Shown here: positions 50,493 to 60,345 of the stretch, piece by piece
How the letters are laid out: every line of letters begins with the position of its first letter
Numbering within the stretch: the first letter of the stretch is position 1
Source: Corynebacterium tuscaniense
Lineage (GTDB): Bacteria > Actinomycetota > Actinomycetes > Mycobacteriales > Mycobacteriaceae
DNA length: 64,000 bases
Direction of reading: 5' to 3'
NCBI RefSeq assembly: GCF_008693065.1
Contig: NZ_VXKH01000003.1
Coordinates: 52,942-116,941, forward strand
The notes under the pieces: model-generated
Told to the model about the DNA's origin: nothing
Databases searched by the model: none
The model's input: only the letters and a program-made list of their open reading frames with translations
Position numbers and translations under genes: made by a program

Positions 50493-50496
50493 CTAC

Positions 50497-51258
50497 TCAC
50501 CACTCCGGATTGTTCACATCCACGCCCTCAGTCGCAGCATGCTTTTCGACGAGCTCCAGCAGGTATTCCTGCGCCCCCTTGTACGCCTCGTGGAAGCGCT
50601 CATCACCGACATACATGCGCGCCAGGATGAGCTGACGGGACGGGGTGACCTCGTACCACTGCCCGATCATCTCTCGGTGGCGAGCGACGAGCGCGGAGGC
50701 TTCCTCAGAGCCAGCCTCCACCCCAGCGTCTCGTGCAGCAACCAGATCCGCGGCGAAGGCCTCCTGGTCGCGTTGTAGCTGGGCGAAGTCGTCTTCACCC
50801 ATCTGCGCCAGTTTCTCTTGGGACTGCGCCCATTCGGCAGTATCACCCCAGCGTTCCTCGGCTTCCGCCTGGTATTCCGGCATTTTCTCCCCGAGGTATT
50901 TCTTCATTGCGTCCATGTTGATCTGTCCTTTCACAGTTTCATTAATAAGTTCATCCACCGCCTTGATCTGCTCGTTCACAGCAGCAAGCCGTTGAGCCAA
51001 CTCGGCGCGGTGGTGGTTCAGGGCGGATCGGAGGGTGTGCGAGGGGGCGTCGATAAGCTCGGCGATGCTTTCCAGCGACATGCCCACGCCGCGGTAGAGC
51101 GCGATGGCTGCGCAGCGTTCCACGTCAGCATCTGAATACATCCGGTACCCGCTGTAGGTACGGGCTGGCTCCAACAAACCGCGCGCCTCCCAATGCCTTA
51201 GCGCTTTAGTGCTCAGGCCGAGCATGTCGGCCATTTCTCCGATCGTGTAATCACCCAT
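50497..51258 (-). CDS. MerR-family regulator with TipAS-like domain
   Basis: 253 aa. Winged HTH DYTIGEMADMLGLSTKALRHWEARGLL at residues 3-30, coiled-coil dimer helix about 75-110, then a globin-like TipAS domain (MKKYLGEKMPEYQAEAEERWGD, W..Q...A) that in Streptomyces TipA binds thiopeptide antibiotics. Such regulators activate their own gene and drug-defence genes. A matching 21-bp operator lies 17 bases upstream with a 19-base -35/-10 spacing, the classic MerR arrangement. Confidence 0.88.
   Translation of the reverse strand: MGDYTIGEMADMLGLSTKALRHWEARGLLEPARTYSGYRMYSDADVERCAAIALYRGVGMSLESIAELIDAPSHTLRSALNHHRAELAQRLAAVNEQIKAVDELINETVKGQINMDAMKKYLGEKMPEYQAEAEERWGDTAEWAQSQEKLAQMGEDDFAQLQRDQEAFAADLVAARDAGVEAGSEEASALVARHREMIGQWYEVTPSRQLILARMYVGDERFHEAYKGAQEYLLELVEKHAATEGVDVNNPEW
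51048..51058 (-). repeat. 11-bp repeat copy in the MerR gene
   Basis: CGTCGATAAGC; coding strand Leu-Ile-Asp, followed by a C-rich stretch. Confidence 0.8.
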
Positions 51259-51274
51259 GGCACTAGTGTGAACG

Positions 51275-51295
51275 TTGACCTTGGGGCAAGGTCAA
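51275..51295. promoter_or_regulatory. MerR-type operator
   Basis: TTGACCTTG, three G, CAAGGTCAA: perfect 9+9 bp dyad. On the minus strand its TTGACC serves as -35, 19 bases before CACACT, which stands 6 bases before the regulator's ATG. It could also influence the divergent exonuclease gene. Confidence 0.82.
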
Positions 51296-51331
51296 GATGT
51301 GGGTGTCGCGTCGCTCATTAGAATGAGCACC

Positions 51332-52009
51332 ATGCCTACATTCGACGCGTCGCGGATGCTCTCCTTCGACCTTGAAACCACCTCGGCGAATCCGCTGGAG
51401 GCACGCATTGTTACCTCTGCACTCGTGCGTATCGACGGTCGCGAGGTCACCGCCACCGAACACCTCGCCGACCCTGGCGTGGAGATCCCTGAACAGGCCG
51501 CTGCGATCCATGGCATCTCTACGGAAAAGGCCCGCGCGGAAGGTCGCCCGCATAGTGAGGTATTGAAGGAGACCGTGGACACCATCAAGCAGGCCTGGGA
51601 CGACGGTTTCACCCTGATCGTGTTCAATGCACCGTACGACCTGACGGTGCTGCGCGCGTTGACCGGCGATTTCACCGTGACTGGCCCGGTGTTTGATCCG
51701 CTGCTCATTGACCGCGCGATGGACCGCTACCGCAAGGGCGGCAAGCGCAATCTCGGCGCACTATCGGAGCACTATGGTGTGCAGCTAGAAAATGCTCACG
51801 AAGCCACCTCTGACGCGATGGCTGCTGCGCGCATCGCCTGGAAGCAGGTCAATTCCGTCTGGCCGGAGCTGGCCCAGAAGGACCTGGATGAGCTCATGGA
51901 ATTCCAAGCTGTCAAGCATTTTGAAATTCAGACGGACTTCCGCAAATACATGGAATCCCGCGGCCGTGATACCTCCGGCATCAACACCGCGTGGCCCATG
52001 ATCAGCTAG
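51332..52009 (+). CDS. DEDDh exonuclease, DnaQ-like
   Basis: 225 aa. Motif I SFDLETTSANP, motif II FNAPYDLTVL, motif III AHEATSDAMAAARIAW with the catalytic His and Asp. Probably 3'-5' exonuclease; similar proteins are annotated as Pol III epsilon-like. Start ATG 51332 is 7 bases after TAGAAT (51319-51324), leaderless; ATG 51323 overlaps the -10 box. Second DnaQ-like gene of the window, not closely similar to the one at 7930-8526. Divergent from the MerR gene. Confidence 0.83.
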   Translation: MPTFDASRMLSFDLETTSANPLEARIVTSALVRIDGREVTATEHLADPGVEIPEQAAAIHGISTEKARAEGRPHSEVLKETVDTIKQAWDDGFTLIVFNAPYDLTVLRALTGDFTVTGPVFDPLLIDRAMDRYRKGGKRNLGALSEHYGVQLENAHEATSDAMAAARIAWKQVNSVWPELAQKDLDELMEFQAVKHFEIQTDFRKYMESRGRDTSGINTAWPMIS

Positions 52010-52013
52010 TCCC

Positions 52014-52886
52014 TTACTTCGGCGTGGCAGCAATCGCGTCTGCCATTTCCGCTGCGGCGCTATAGTTCGCCGCGGTAGCCAGCAGCGTCGGACCAGGTTC
52101 CGCGTAAACGTCGATTTTGGTTAATGCCGGATCGATCTGTAGCTGGTCGAAGATGTTGAACACATCGCGCGGTTTCATCACCGGTACCGCGATCCGCGCA
52201 CCACGGTCGAACGCGCCGGCAAGAGCATCCCAGTCGAACTCCCCTGCTAGGTTCACGGTGAACCAGTCGGCCCCGTACAAAGGTTCCGGCGCGTTGAGGA
52301 GGTGCTCGCCGAAGGGCTCGTAGGCCTCCAGGAGACGCTCGTCGGGAACGGCAGGGATCTCCTCGTAGTCCGTCGTTCCTTTGACCGTTCCACCTCGCAC
52401 GTTCTCGAGCGCCGGCTCGTCGAGCTGCAGGATGGTTGGCACGCCGAATCGCTTCTCCACATCTCTCCTATGCTCCGCCGCCGCATACACCAAGGCCTCT
52501 GCAATATCCCGTGTCGCCCCACGGTCCGTGATCATGCGGTGGCCATTGGCCATTTCGAGCTGTGCGGCGAGAGTCCACGGGCCTACGAGCTGGACTTTGA
52601 GTTCGGTGACCTTGCCAGCCCAGAGTTCCTCGAGCAGATCAAGGCCACGTTCGAATTGATCGCGGGCACGCATGGTGGCGATCTGTGGGCGGCGTGTGAC
52701 CCGCCAGGAGCGCGGTCCGATATCGAGGTTCAGTGGCAAAAGCGCGACCGTGCGACCAATGAGATCAGAGCCCACTCCACGGGCAGGTAGCTGCGGAAGG
52801 TGCGGTGTCGGTAGCTCGGAGAGCACGACGTCCGCGGCCTGCGCAAGGTCGGTGCCGGGCATAGACCCCAGGCCAAACGCCGTCAC
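52014..52886 (-). CDS. MetE C-terminal-like protein (cobalamin-independent methionine synthase fold)
   Basis: 290 aa, TIM barrel related to the catalytic half of MetE (ILQLDEPAL is the family barrel strand; GLGSMPGT at the start). The zinc-ligand Cys/His set of true MetE is not evident, so methionine synthase activity is doubtful. GTG start overlaps the mnmA stop by 4 bases (GTGA), so translation is coupled to mnmA. Such a gene beside mnmA is common in corynebacteria as I recall; function unknown. Confidence 0.72.
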   Translation of the reverse strand: MTAFGLGSMPGTDLAQAADVVLSELPTPHLPQLPARGVGSDLIGRTVALLPLNLDIGPRSWRVTRRPQIATMRARDQFERGLDLLEELWAGKVTELKVQLVGPWTLAAQLEMANGHRMITDRGATRDIAEALVYAAAEHRRDVEKRFGVPTILQLDEPALENVRGGTVKGTTDYEEIPAVPDERLLEAYEPFGEHLLNAPEPLYGADWFTVNLAGEFDWDALAGAFDRGARIAVPVMKPRDVFNIFDQLQIDPALTKIDVYAEPGPTLLATAANYSAAAEMADAIAATPK

Positions 52887-53992
52887 GCTGACTCCGTCCC
52901 GCAGATCGTGCCGGAACCCAGCACGATGTCCCCCAGCCCATCAGGGTCTGGCAGGTACAGCACGGCAGCCTGGCCGCGTGCAACACCGGAGAGCGGCTCG
53001 GCAAGATCCAGGGTCATGGTGTCGGCTTCTAGGTCCACATGAGCGCGGCATTTCACCACACCGCCGTGGGCACGGATCTGCACGAGAGCGGAGAGCGGAT
53101 CTCCGCCCTCGGAAGTTTCGGACATCACGGGGTGAAGAACCTTGAGACGGTCAGTGTGGATCGTGGTCACCTCGAGAGCCGCACGCGGACCGACAGTGAC
53201 GGTGCCGGTTTCAGTATCAATATCGGTAACGTAGCGTGGCTTGCCATCGGCAGCTGGCACGCGGATATTCAGGCCCTTGCGCTGACCAATCGTGTACTGG
53301 AAAGCACCGTCGTGCTCTTTGAGCTCCGCGCCATCCTGGTCAACGATCATGCCGGGGCGCATGCCAATGGACTTGCCCAAAAACGCCTGGGTATTGCCGT
53401 CCGGGATGAAGCAGATGTCATAAGAATCTGGCTTCGACGCGGTGGAGAAGCCATAGGCGGCGGCTTCCGCGCGGATCTGTGGCTTCTCAGTGTCGCCAAC
53501 TGGGAAGATGCAGCGGTCCAGCTCATCGCGCGTCATCACACCGAGGACGTAGGACTGATCTTTCAGGGCATCGGTGGAGCGGCGGAGGTTGCCAGAGGCG
53601 TCGATAATCGCGTAGTGGCCTGTTGCGATGGCGTCGAAGCCGAGAGCCATCGCGCGCTCGAGGAGTGCTGCGAACTTAATCTTCTCGTTGCAGCGCAGGC
53701 ACGGGTTGGGGGTCTCCCCGCGGGCGTAGCTGTCCACGAAGTCATCGATGACTTCTTCTTTGAAGCGGTCGGAGAAATCCCACACGTAGAACGGAATGCC
53801 CAGCTTGTCGCACACGCGGCGCGCGTCGGCGGAGTCCTCGATCGAGCAGCAGCCACGCGCGGATTCGCGGGTTTGCTGCGCGTCCTTGCTCAGGGCGAGG
53901 TGAACGCCGACGACATCGTGTCCGGCATCGACGAGTCGCGCCGCCGCCACGGAGGAATCGACGCCGCCACTCATTGCTGCCAGAACTCGCAC
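52883..53992 (-). CDS. mnmA: tRNA-specific 2-thiouridylase
   Basis: 369 aa. PP-loop ATPase motif [17 protein letters not shown], catalytic cysteines in [12 protein letters not shown] and [10 protein letters not shown]. Makes the 2-thio group of the wobble uridine in tRNA Glu, Gln and Lys. Start GTG at 53992 is 8 bases after TACACT (54001-54006), leaderless, and matches the family N-terminus; the frame reads on to 54106 without similarity. A NifS-type sulfur donor is encoded 6.4 kb away. Confidence 0.95.
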   Translation of the reverse strand: MRVLAAMSGGVDSSVAAARLVDAGHDVVGVHLALSKDAQQTRESARGCCSIEDSADARRVCDKLGIPFYVWDFSDRFKEEVIDDFVDSYARGETPNPCLRCNEKIKFAALLERAMALGFDAIATGHYAIIDASGNLRRSTDALKDQSYVLGVMTRDELDRCIFPVGDTEKPQIRAEAAAYGFSTASKPDSYDICFIPDGNTQAFLGKSIGMRPGMIVDQDGAELKEHDGAFQYTIGQRKGLNIRVPAADGKPRYVTDIDTETGTVTVGPRAALEVTTIHTDRLKVLHPVMSETSEGGDPLSALVQIRAHGGVVKCRAHVDLEADTMTLDLAEPLSGVARGQAAVLYLPDPDGLGDIVLGSGTICGTESA

Positions 53993-54098
53993 GTGGCGTG
54001 AGTGTAGTCGCGTCACCGCGGGACAGAAAATGCTCGACCCGCAAAGTGGTACCACGGTACGACGACAGTGATGCGCCCGGAAATTACGCTGGCAAAGC

Positions 54099-55232
54099 AT
54101 GACCAATCATGTGGAGGTTGAGCTTATTCGACCCCGGGACGTACTTCTAGCGCTCGTGCTCGTGGCGTTTTGCCTCATCAGCCCGTTCGCGACAGGTTTC
54201 GGCTTGCTCGACGCAGCCCTTGTCGTATGCGCGGGTGCCGCGCCGTTCACGCGCCGTCGCTGGCCGTGGGTGACCATTGCGTCGTGCGTCGTGGTGCTCG
54301 CAGCCTGCTCTTGCACTGAAAAACTACCAACCGGGGTGATCGGTGTTGCGATGATCACCGCCTACATCATCGCGCGCCACCTTCCCGCACCCGTACGGTA
54401 TGTCGTGGCCACCATGCTCCTTGCCGGCGACATCGCCGCGACGACGCTTATCGCCCCAGCTTTGGTGACGTTGCCATTGCCTGTGCGCGCCCCGTACATC
54501 GCATGGAGCGTCACGTTGCTCGTCATTGCCTTCCTTCTCGGTGAACTGCGGCACCGTGCGGAGGAAGCGGCAGCGAAGGAACTACAGATCCAGCTCGAGC
54601 GCCAGCGCGATGTATTCGAGCGTGTGGCAGCTGAACAGCGCGCGCATCTCGCCCGCGAAATCCACGACATTGTGACGCATTCTCTCACCGTCATCGTGGC
54701 GCAGGCCGACGGCGCACGCTACGGAGCCTCGTCCGACGACGCGCTGCGCACGATCAGCACGGTCGGCCGGGAATCGTTGCGCCAAATGCGCGGTGTCCTC
54801 AGCCTACTGCGTGGCGGGGAGCAGCGCCCTGTCGAGCCGCTCGTTCCCGCACTCGATATCGATGGTCTTGTCGCCACTACCCGCGCGGGCGGACTCGACA
54901 TCGACTACAGCGTCGAAGGCACGCTGCCCCCACTCGACCCGGGCACGACGCTGACAATCCACCGCATCGTCCAAGAGGCACTTACCAATGCGATGAAGCA
55001 CGGTGACGGCACTGCGCGGCTCACCGTTGCCTGGCATCCAACCGAGGCTGCAATCTGCCTCGAAAATGGGTTCACGCCCGGCGCCAAACACCAGCAGGGT
55101 CACGGTCTCCGCGGGATGCGCGAGCGAGCATCGCTTATCGACGGCTCCCTTACCTCCTCCCCCTCCCACAACAACACCTGGCTCACCGAAGCGCGCCTGC
55201 CTTTACAGCAAACAGATAGGGTCGAGCCATGA
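54099..55232 (+). CDS. Sensor histidine kinase, NarL-type partner
   Basis: 377 aa. Four to five N-terminal TM helices with no large external domain, then a HisKA_3 phosphoacceptor ([17 protein letters not shown], His about 188) and ATPase domain ([26 protein letters not shown]). Intramembrane-sensing kinases of this kind often watch cell-envelope damage or antimicrobial peptides. ATG 8 bases after TACGCT (54085-54090). ATGA overlap with the regulator gene. Confidence 0.9.
   Translation: MTNHVEVELIRPRDVLLALVLVAFCLISPFATGFGLLDAALVVCAGAAPFTRRRWPWVTIASCVVVLAACSCTEKLPTGVIGVAMITAYIIARHLPAPVRYVVATMLLAGDIAATTLIAPALVTLPLPVRAPYIAWSVTLLVIAFLLGELRHRAEEAAAKELQIQLERQRDVFERVAAEQRAHLAREIHDIVTHSLTVIVAQADGARYGASSDDALRTISTVGRESLRQMRGVLSLLRGGEQRPVEPLVPALDIDGLVATTRAGGLDIDYSVEGTLPPLDPGTTLTIHRIVQEALTNAMKHGDGTARLTVAWHPTEAAICLENGFTPGAKHQQGHGLRGMRERASLIDGSLTSSPSHNNTWLTEARLPLQQTDRVEP
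55133..55143 (+). repeat. 11-bp repeat copy in the histidine kinase gene
   Basis: GCTTATCGACG read as Leu-Ile-Asp, followed by GCTCCC and a long pyrimidine tract. Confidence 0.8.
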
Positions 55233-55915
55233 CCCATTCCATCGGTCTCGTCGACGACCAGCTGCTCTTCCTCCACGGCATCCGCGCTGTGGTGGACTCC
55301 CAGCCGGACCTATCGGTGGGCTGGCTCGCTGGCAACGGTGAAGAGGCCCTGGAGGCGATGGCCGCTAACCCGGTCGACATCGTGCTCATGGACATCCAGA
55401 TGCCGGTCCTCGACGGCATCGCAGCCACACGCCAGTTCTCGCAGCACTTCCCGGACGCGAAGGTCATCATTCTGACCACATTCGACGACGAAGGTTACGT
55501 GATGGGGGCATTGTCCGCGGGCGCGAGTGGATTCCTGCTCAAAGACGCAGAGCCAGACACGCTGTTGAGCGGTATCCGCACCACTGCGGCCGGGGATGCG
55601 GTGATCTCGCCGAGGGCGACGAAGCGGGTCGTCGATAAGCTCAGCTCTTCTTCTACTGAGGCCGATATGCCACTTGCTCCCGCCGATCGTCTTGCCTTGG
55701 ACGAGTTGACTGCGCGCGAAACTGAGATCCTGGTCGCAGTCGGGCGTGGTTGGTCGAATGCGGAGATCGCCGAGCGGATGTTCATCTCCATGCCGACGGT
55801 GAAGACACATGTCGGGCGTGTCCTGGCGAAAACAGGCTCACGCGACCGTGTCCACGCCGCGCTGTTCGCGTACCGGACCGGACTCGTTGCGCGCAAAGAC
55901 TTGCTGGATTCCTAG
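55229..55915 (+). CDS. Response regulator, NarL/LuxR type
   Basis: 228 aa. Receiver domain with acidic pair LVDDQ, phospho-Asp in DIVLMDIQMP (about residue 54) and conserved Lys in LLKDAEP; LuxR-type HTH ELTARETEILVAVGRGWSNAEIAE and VKTHVGRVLAKTGSRDR. Coupled to the kinase by ATGA. The ABC exporter genes 83 bases downstream are the likely targets. Confidence 0.93.
   Translation: MTHSIGLVDDQLLFLHGIRAVVDSQPDLSVGWLAGNGEEALEAMAANPVDIVLMDIQMPVLDGIAATRQFSQHFPDAKVIILTTFDDEGYVMGALSAGASGFLLKDAEPDTLLSGIRTTAAGDAVISPRATKRVVDKLSSSSTEADMPLAPADRLALDELTARETEILVAVGRGWSNAEIAERMFISMPTVKTHVGRVLAKTGSRDRVHAALFAYRTGLVARKDLLDS
55630..55640 (-). repeat. 11-bp repeat copy in the response regulator gene
   Basis: CGTCGATAAGC read as Val-Asp-Lys. 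Confidence 0.8.
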
Positions 55916-55998
55916 AGCGCGTCATACCCGAGTAGGACAGCGAAGATCATGCCCCGCGCCGACGCGGAAGCCCCTGGTCGTGCGGGAACCTTGAGTGC

Positions 55999-56916
55999 AT
56001 GGAGACATCATCGATCATCAGGACAGAAAGTCTGACAAAGACGTACGGTGGCACAACCGTGGTCAACAACCTTGGCTTGGATGTTAAGCCCGGTACCGTG
56101 CACGGGCTGCTCGGTCCGAACGGGTCGGGCAAATCGACCACCATGAAAATGCTGCTCGGTTTGGTCTCACCCACCAGTGGCGAGATTGAGATGCTCGGGC
56201 GGCCCATGAACCGCGCGACCCGCCCCGAGGTGCTCGCCGGCGTGGGCGCGCTTATCGAGGCACCATCCGCATACCCGCATCTAACCGGCGGCGAGAACAT
56301 GAAAATCGCATCGCGACTCTTCGGTGCCTCGGAAGCTAATGCGCAACGCGCGATCGACCTCGTGCGGCTGAGCAACCAGATGGACAAGCTGGTCAAGAAC
56401 TACTCGCTGGGCATGAAACAACGCCTCGGCATCGCGATGGCTCTCACGCGCAACCCGCAGCTACTCATCCTCGACGAGCCCACCAATGGCCTCGACCCGG
56501 CGGGCATCGAGGAGATCCGCGCGCTCATCGTCAGCCTCGCCCGCGACGAAGGCCGCACTGTGCTGGTATCCAGCCACTTGCTCTCCGAGATCGAGAAAAT
56601 GGCCTCGAATCTGACCATCATCAACCGTGGCACGCTTATCTTTCAGGGCTCGCAGCAGCAGCTTTACGACGCCCAACTGCCCGACATCTTCATCCAAACC
56701 CCCTCCGCGGATGTCGCCGCCTCACTTCTGGCAGCCCTGCACCCCGTGCAGGTTGCCGGCGGACTCGAGGTGAAGGGGCTCAGTGACACCCAAGTCGCCG
56801 ATGCCTGCGCCCACCTGGTCAGACACGGTGTTCCACTCCACCAGGTCGTGCGCAAGCGCCGCAGCCTGGAGGAGATCTTCATCGGACTAACGGGACGGGA
56901 GGGTTTAAGCGCATGA
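55999..56916 (+). CDS. ABC transporter ATP-binding protein (bacitracin/lantibiotic-immunity type)
   Basis: 305 aa. Walker A GPNGSGKSTTMK, Q-loop LIEAPSAYPHLTG, signature YSLGMKQRLGIAMAL, Walker B LLILDEPTNGLDP and H-switch VLVSSHLL. About 85 extra residues follow. The Glu-rich Q-loop (E in LIEAP) is typical of LanF/BcrA proteins that protect against peptide antibiotics. Overlaps the first permease gene by 4 bases. Confidence 0.9.
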   Translation: METSSIIRTESLTKTYGGTTVVNNLGLDVKPGTVHGLLGPNGSGKSTTMKMLLGLVSPTSGEIEMLGRPMNRATRPEVLAGVGALIEAPSAYPHLTGGENMKIASRLFGASEANAQRAIDLVRLSNQMDKLVKNYSLGMKQRLGIAMALTRNPQLLILDEPTNGLDPAGIEEIRALIVSLARDEGRTVLVSSHLLSEIEKMASNLTIINRGTLIFQGSQQQLYDAQLPDIFIQTPSADVAASLLAALHPVQVAGGLEVKGLSDTQVADACAHLVRHGVPLHQVVRKRRSLEEIFIGLTGREGLSA

Positions 56917-57659
56917 TCATCGAATTCGCTAAGCTGCGCCGCACCAAGGTCGTGCTGCTCGGGTTCCTCCTGTGCGCAGGCATTGTCCTGTTCGCCGGCA
57001 TGAATCTCTTCGTCGAAGGCCGCCTGGACGACTTCCGCGCGGACCCCGAATCGTCCTGGGCCGCCCATCTTGTCGGATATTGCATGGCTCTGGCGTTCTT
57101 GTCGCCGGTGCAGTTGGCGGTCGTGGCCAGCCGCGTGGCGGACGCTGAGAACGTCAACGGCGGGTGGCGTCTCAACGCCATTGCCGGTGTGCCGCCAGGC
57201 ACGTTGATCGTGCGCAAATTCGCAGTGGCGGCGGTGCTCGTGGCCGTGCTCAAACTCGTTGAATTCGCAGGCGTCTTTGTCATGCCTCTCCTCATGGGCG
57301 CCCCCGCCCCTGGCTCTGACATGCTGGAGGCCTGGTTACTCTTCGGCCTTGGCGCAATCGGAACCTCGCTGGCCTTGCTCGGCGTCATGCTGTGGTTAGC
57401 TGCGGTGACTGACTCCCAGATCGTCGTCCTCGCCATTGGTGTCGTCGGAGGCTTCCTCGGCGTTGCCGCGCTGCTCTCGCCAACGTGGCTGGCCACCATC
57501 AACCCCTTCGGATACTTCGCCATGCTCACCCCGTTCACCTTCGGCGAAACAAGCATCACACCAACTTCCCCGCACTGGTTCGCGTGGGGCACCTACATCA
57601 TCACCGCCGCCGCTGTTGTCACCGTGGCAACCCGCATACTCGACCGGAAGGAGCTCTAG
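56913..57659 (+). CDS. ABC-2 permease (LanE/BcrB-like), first
   Basis: 248 aa, six TM helices, starting IIEFAKLRRTKVVLLGFLLC, the typical beginning of lantibiotic-immunity permeases. Contains WRLNAIAGVPPGTLIVRKFA between helices. ATGA overlap with the ATPase gene and 4 bases before the second permease; the two probably form a heterodimer with two ATPase copies. Confidence 0.85.
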   Translation: MIIEFAKLRRTKVVLLGFLLCAGIVLFAGMNLFVEGRLDDFRADPESSWAAHLVGYCMALAFLSPVQLAVVASRVADAENVNGGWRLNAIAGVPPGTLIVRKFAVAAVLVAVLKLVEFAGVFVMPLLMGAPAPGSDMLEAWLLFGLGAIGTSLALLGVMLWLAAVTDSQIVVLAIGVVGGFLGVAALLSPTWLATINPFGYFAMLTPFTFGETSITPTSPHWFAWGTYIITAAAVVTVATRILDRKEL

Positions 57660-57663
57660 AAAC

Positions 57664-58413
57664 ATGAATTTGCTGCGCAACGACCTCACGAAATTTCGCC
57701 GGTCGCATATGTGGGCCGTCCTTACCCTTGTCCCGCTCATAGCAGTGGCAATCGGAGCCGGCAACTACGCCGGCAACCAAGGCCAACTCGATTCAGGATG
57801 GACGAGCTATCTGTCCCAGATCATGCTCTTCTACGGAATGATCTTCATGACAGTCGGAATCGCTATCATCGCCTCCGCCGCCTGGCGCGTGGAACACCGT
57901 GGCCACAACTGGCTTTCTCTGCTCACTTCCACCCGCTCCGCAAGCAGCCTGGCTGCCTCCAAGATCGCAGCGATCTCGCTCGTGGCGGTGGCGATGCAGG
58001 CAGCACTCGTCGTACTGGCCATCGTCGTCGGACTCGCCCTCGGCGTGCCCGGTACGCCGCCCGGAACATTCTTCGCGGTCGCGCTTCTCTCGTTGCTGCC
58101 CGCCACCGCGGTGTCCGCGTGGCAGTCTTTCCTGTCGATGGTGATTCGCAATTTTGCGGGTCCCGTCGCCATCGCATTGGTCGCAAGCATCTTCTCCTTC
58201 GGCGTCCTTGCTTCAGGCGCGACGTTCGCCCGCTTTGTCTTGCCGCCGGGACTGCTCAGCGACACCCTCTGGCTAGGAAGCAGCGCAGTGGCAGGAGCCA
58301 GCGCGATCAGCACGGCGACGGTCGCTCAAGTCGTGTTCGGATCACTCGCGCTCTCTGTGGCCGGATGGTTCGCCGCCACGGCCTATCTCCGGACAACGGA
58401 TGTACGTCTGTAA
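57664..58413 (+). CDS. ABC-2 permease (LanG-like), second
   Basis: 249 aa, six TM helices, N-terminus LLRNDLTKFRRSHMWAVLTL and the mid-segment HNWLSLLTSTRSASSLAASK in the same places as in the first permease, so they are distant paralogues. GGAG overlaps the end of the first permease gene. The stop TAA is also the start of the -10 box of the next gene. No bacteriocin structural gene is seen around the cluster. Confidence 0.85.
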   Translation: MNLLRNDLTKFRRSHMWAVLTLVPLIAVAIGAGNYAGNQGQLDSGWTSYLSQIMLFYGMIFMTVGIAIIASAAWRVEHRGHNWLSLLTSTRSASSLAASKIAAISLVAVAMQAALVVLAIVVGLALGVPGTPPGTFFAVALLSLLPATAVSAWQSFLSMVIRNFAGPVAIALVASIFSFGVLASGATFARFVLPPGLLSDTLWLGSSAVAGASAISTATVAQVVFGSLALSVAGWFAATAYLRTTDVRL

Positions 58414-58424
58414 TCTCAGCGACT

Positions 58425-59210
58425 ATGCCCCAGAAAAGCGAAACCTTCGAGATTGACACCGGTGTCGCGGAGATCATCCACCAACCGGATGGGTCGATGC
58501 TGTTGCTTGTGAACGGTGTGCCCAGCTCGCACATCGTGCCGGGTGAGCCGGAGCGGCTGGACTTTGAGTACATGCGGTGGATTGCGGCGGCGATCGAGGA
58601 AACGCGTTCCTGGGATAGACCTCGCCTGACGCATCTAGGTGGCGCGGGGTGCTCGCTGCCGCGTTACTTCGCGCACGTGTGGCCGCATTCGCGTAACACG
58701 GTCGTCGAATGGGACATGGATTTGGCGCAGCTCGCGCGGGAGAAGTTCGACATTCCGCGCGCGCCACTCGTGAAGATCCGGGTGGGCGACGCGCGCGATG
58801 TCACCGATGGGTTCGTCGAGGCGTCGCGCGATGTGATCATCCGCGATGTCTTCGAGTCAGCAACGACTCCGCGCAGCTTAACGACGCTCACCTTCTTCCA
58901 CCACTGCCTCCGCTCCCTCTCCTCGACTGGTTTGTACGTGGCTAACTGTGGTTCGCGCGGTGACCTGAAAGAGGCGCGCGAGGAGCTGGCGGGCATGGCG
59001 GAAGTTTTCCCGCACCTTGCTGTGATTGCTGATCCGCCGATGTTGAAGGGCCGGCGCTACGGCAACATCATTTTGCTCGGCTCCCGGGCGGAGATACGCG
59101 AAAACCCCGAGCTGACCCGCAGGTTGCTCGGGGGTGGTGTGCCCGCTCACTTCAAAGGTGACAACTGGGCCCGCGACATGGCTGCTTCCGCAACGCCGCG
59201 CGAGGACTAG
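58425..59210 (+). CDS. Spermidine synthase-like methyltransferase-fold protein
   Basis: 261 aa. Rossmann fold of the SpeE group: LTHLGGAGCSLPRYFAHVWP (G.G motif I), VVEWDMDLAQLAREKF (acidic loop), VGDARD, then DVIIRDVFESATTP in place of the usual DVI..D pocket. The putrescine-binding set of true SpeE is not complete, so the substrate is unknown. ATG 8 bases after TAATCT (58411-58416), which overlaps the stop of the preceding permease gene; leaderless. Confidence 0.78.
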   Translation: MPQKSETFEIDTGVAEIIHQPDGSMLLLVNGVPSSHIVPGEPERLDFEYMRWIAAAIEETRSWDRPRLTHLGGAGCSLPRYFAHVWPHSRNTVVEWDMDLAQLAREKFDIPRAPLVKIRVGDARDVTDGFVEASRDVIIRDVFESATTPRSLTTLTFFHHCLRSLSSTGLYVANCGSRGDLKEAREELAGMAEVFPHLAVIADPPMLKGRRYGNIILLGSRAEIRENPELTRRLLGGGVPAHFKGDNWARDMAASATPRED

Positions 59211-59218
59211 CTCGTGGA

Positions 59219-60286
59219 CTATTTGACTTCGTTCTGCTTATTCGCGTTGTCCAGGAGGATAAGCAGGTCGCCGACGGAGTAGTCGTCTCCGACCATCATC
59301 TTGTTCAGGTCGTCGATCGGCAGGGTGCCGGTTTCAATCTGGCGGCGGGCGGTGTCCGCGATGTTGTGCGCATCTCCAGAGTCAAAACCGAAGTTCTGTG
59401 CAGCATTTTCCACCTGCTCCGGTGCAAGGATGCCCGAGGCCAGGCCGAGGATCGCGGCCGCAAGAGCCGTGTTGGACTGCTCCAGAACCTGCAGTGAATC
59501 GGAGAAATCCCCTTCGATCGGCTGATCCTGCAACGGCTCCAGGATGCCGCCGGTGGCGCCCAAATCACCAGCGGTGAAGCGTGCGAACTGGCCGTGGTTG
59601 CCGTTGAACAGGTTCAGGTCCACCGGAGTGTTGATGCCGGCCACGTTCCCGGACTCAGAGCGCTGCCAGATATCCACCTTGTCCCAGCCACCGACCGGTG
59701 CCGGCGCCTTGTTCTGGTAGGCAGCCAGCCACAGCGGGTAGTCGGAGAATTCCTCAGTGTTGCCCATCTGCTCCAGCCAGAAGTAACGGTAGGTGTACAG
59801 CATCGGGCGACGGCCAGTCTCGTTTTCTACCTCAGTGAGGAAGGTGCGGGTCCACTCCTTGAGCTCGTCCGGGTTCAGGCCTTCATCAACCTCAATGTCG
59901 AGGACCGGTGGCAAGGACAGCCCCGGCACTGAGTTGTACGCGCGGGCCAGGTTCTGTGCCTGTGAGACCGGGTCCTTTGCCGGACGGGCGTAGTGGTAGG
60001 CACCCACTGCCATGCCGGAGTCGATGGCGCCCTGCGCGAATTTTGCGAAGGCGTTGTCCGTGTAATCCTGACCTTCGGTCGCCTTGATGATGGCGAACTT
60101 GTGGTTATCGTCGCGCACCTCATGCCACGCGATGGAGTCACCACCGGTGTCCTGATGGTGGGAAACATCCACACCATTGATCCAGTCAGCAGGACTATCA
60201 GCGTGAACGTTGCCGGCGGCCATGACGCCGCCAAGGGCGATTGCAGCGGATGCGAGCAGGGCTGCGGGGCGCATAAAACGAGTCAT
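59219..60286 (-). CDS. Secreted GH25 lysozyme
   Basis: 355 aa. Signal peptide ending near ANVHA-type site (LASAAIALGGVMAAGNVHA), GH25 domain about 35-235 with GVDVSHHQ, FAIIKATEG and the catalytic pair in VLDIEVDEG; the family barrel ends at DLNLFNGN. A helical C-terminal domain of about 115 residues follows and is not recognised. Start ATG 60286 is 7 bases after TACGGT (60294-60299). Not near phage genes, so likely a chromosomal cell-wall hydrolase. Confidence 0.88.
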   Translation of the reverse strand: MTRFMRPAALLASAAIALGGVMAAGNVHADSPADWINGVDVSHHQDTGGDSIAWHEVRDDNHKFAIIKATEGQDYTDNAFAKFAQGAIDSGMAVGAYHYARPAKDPVSQAQNLARAYNSVPGLSLPPVLDIEVDEGLNPDELKEWTRTFLTEVENETGRRPMLYTYRYFWLEQMGNTEEFSDYPLWLAAYQNKAPAPVGGWDKVDIWQRSESGNVAGINTPVDLNLFNGNHGQFARFTAGDLGATGGILEPLQDQPIEGDFSDSLQVLEQSNTALAAAILGLASGILAPEQVENAAQNFGFDSGDAHNIADTARRQIETGTLPIDDLNKMMVGDDYSVGDLLILLDNANKQNEVK

Positions 60287-60345
60287 GTTTTGCACCGTAG
60301 TTCACTTAAGTCACACACGCATCATGCGACACGCAAAAAACTTAA

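Noticed and set aside
60294..60316. GlxR (cAMP receptor) site before the GH25 gene
   Set aside because: One half TGTGA is present, but the second half does not match TCACA.
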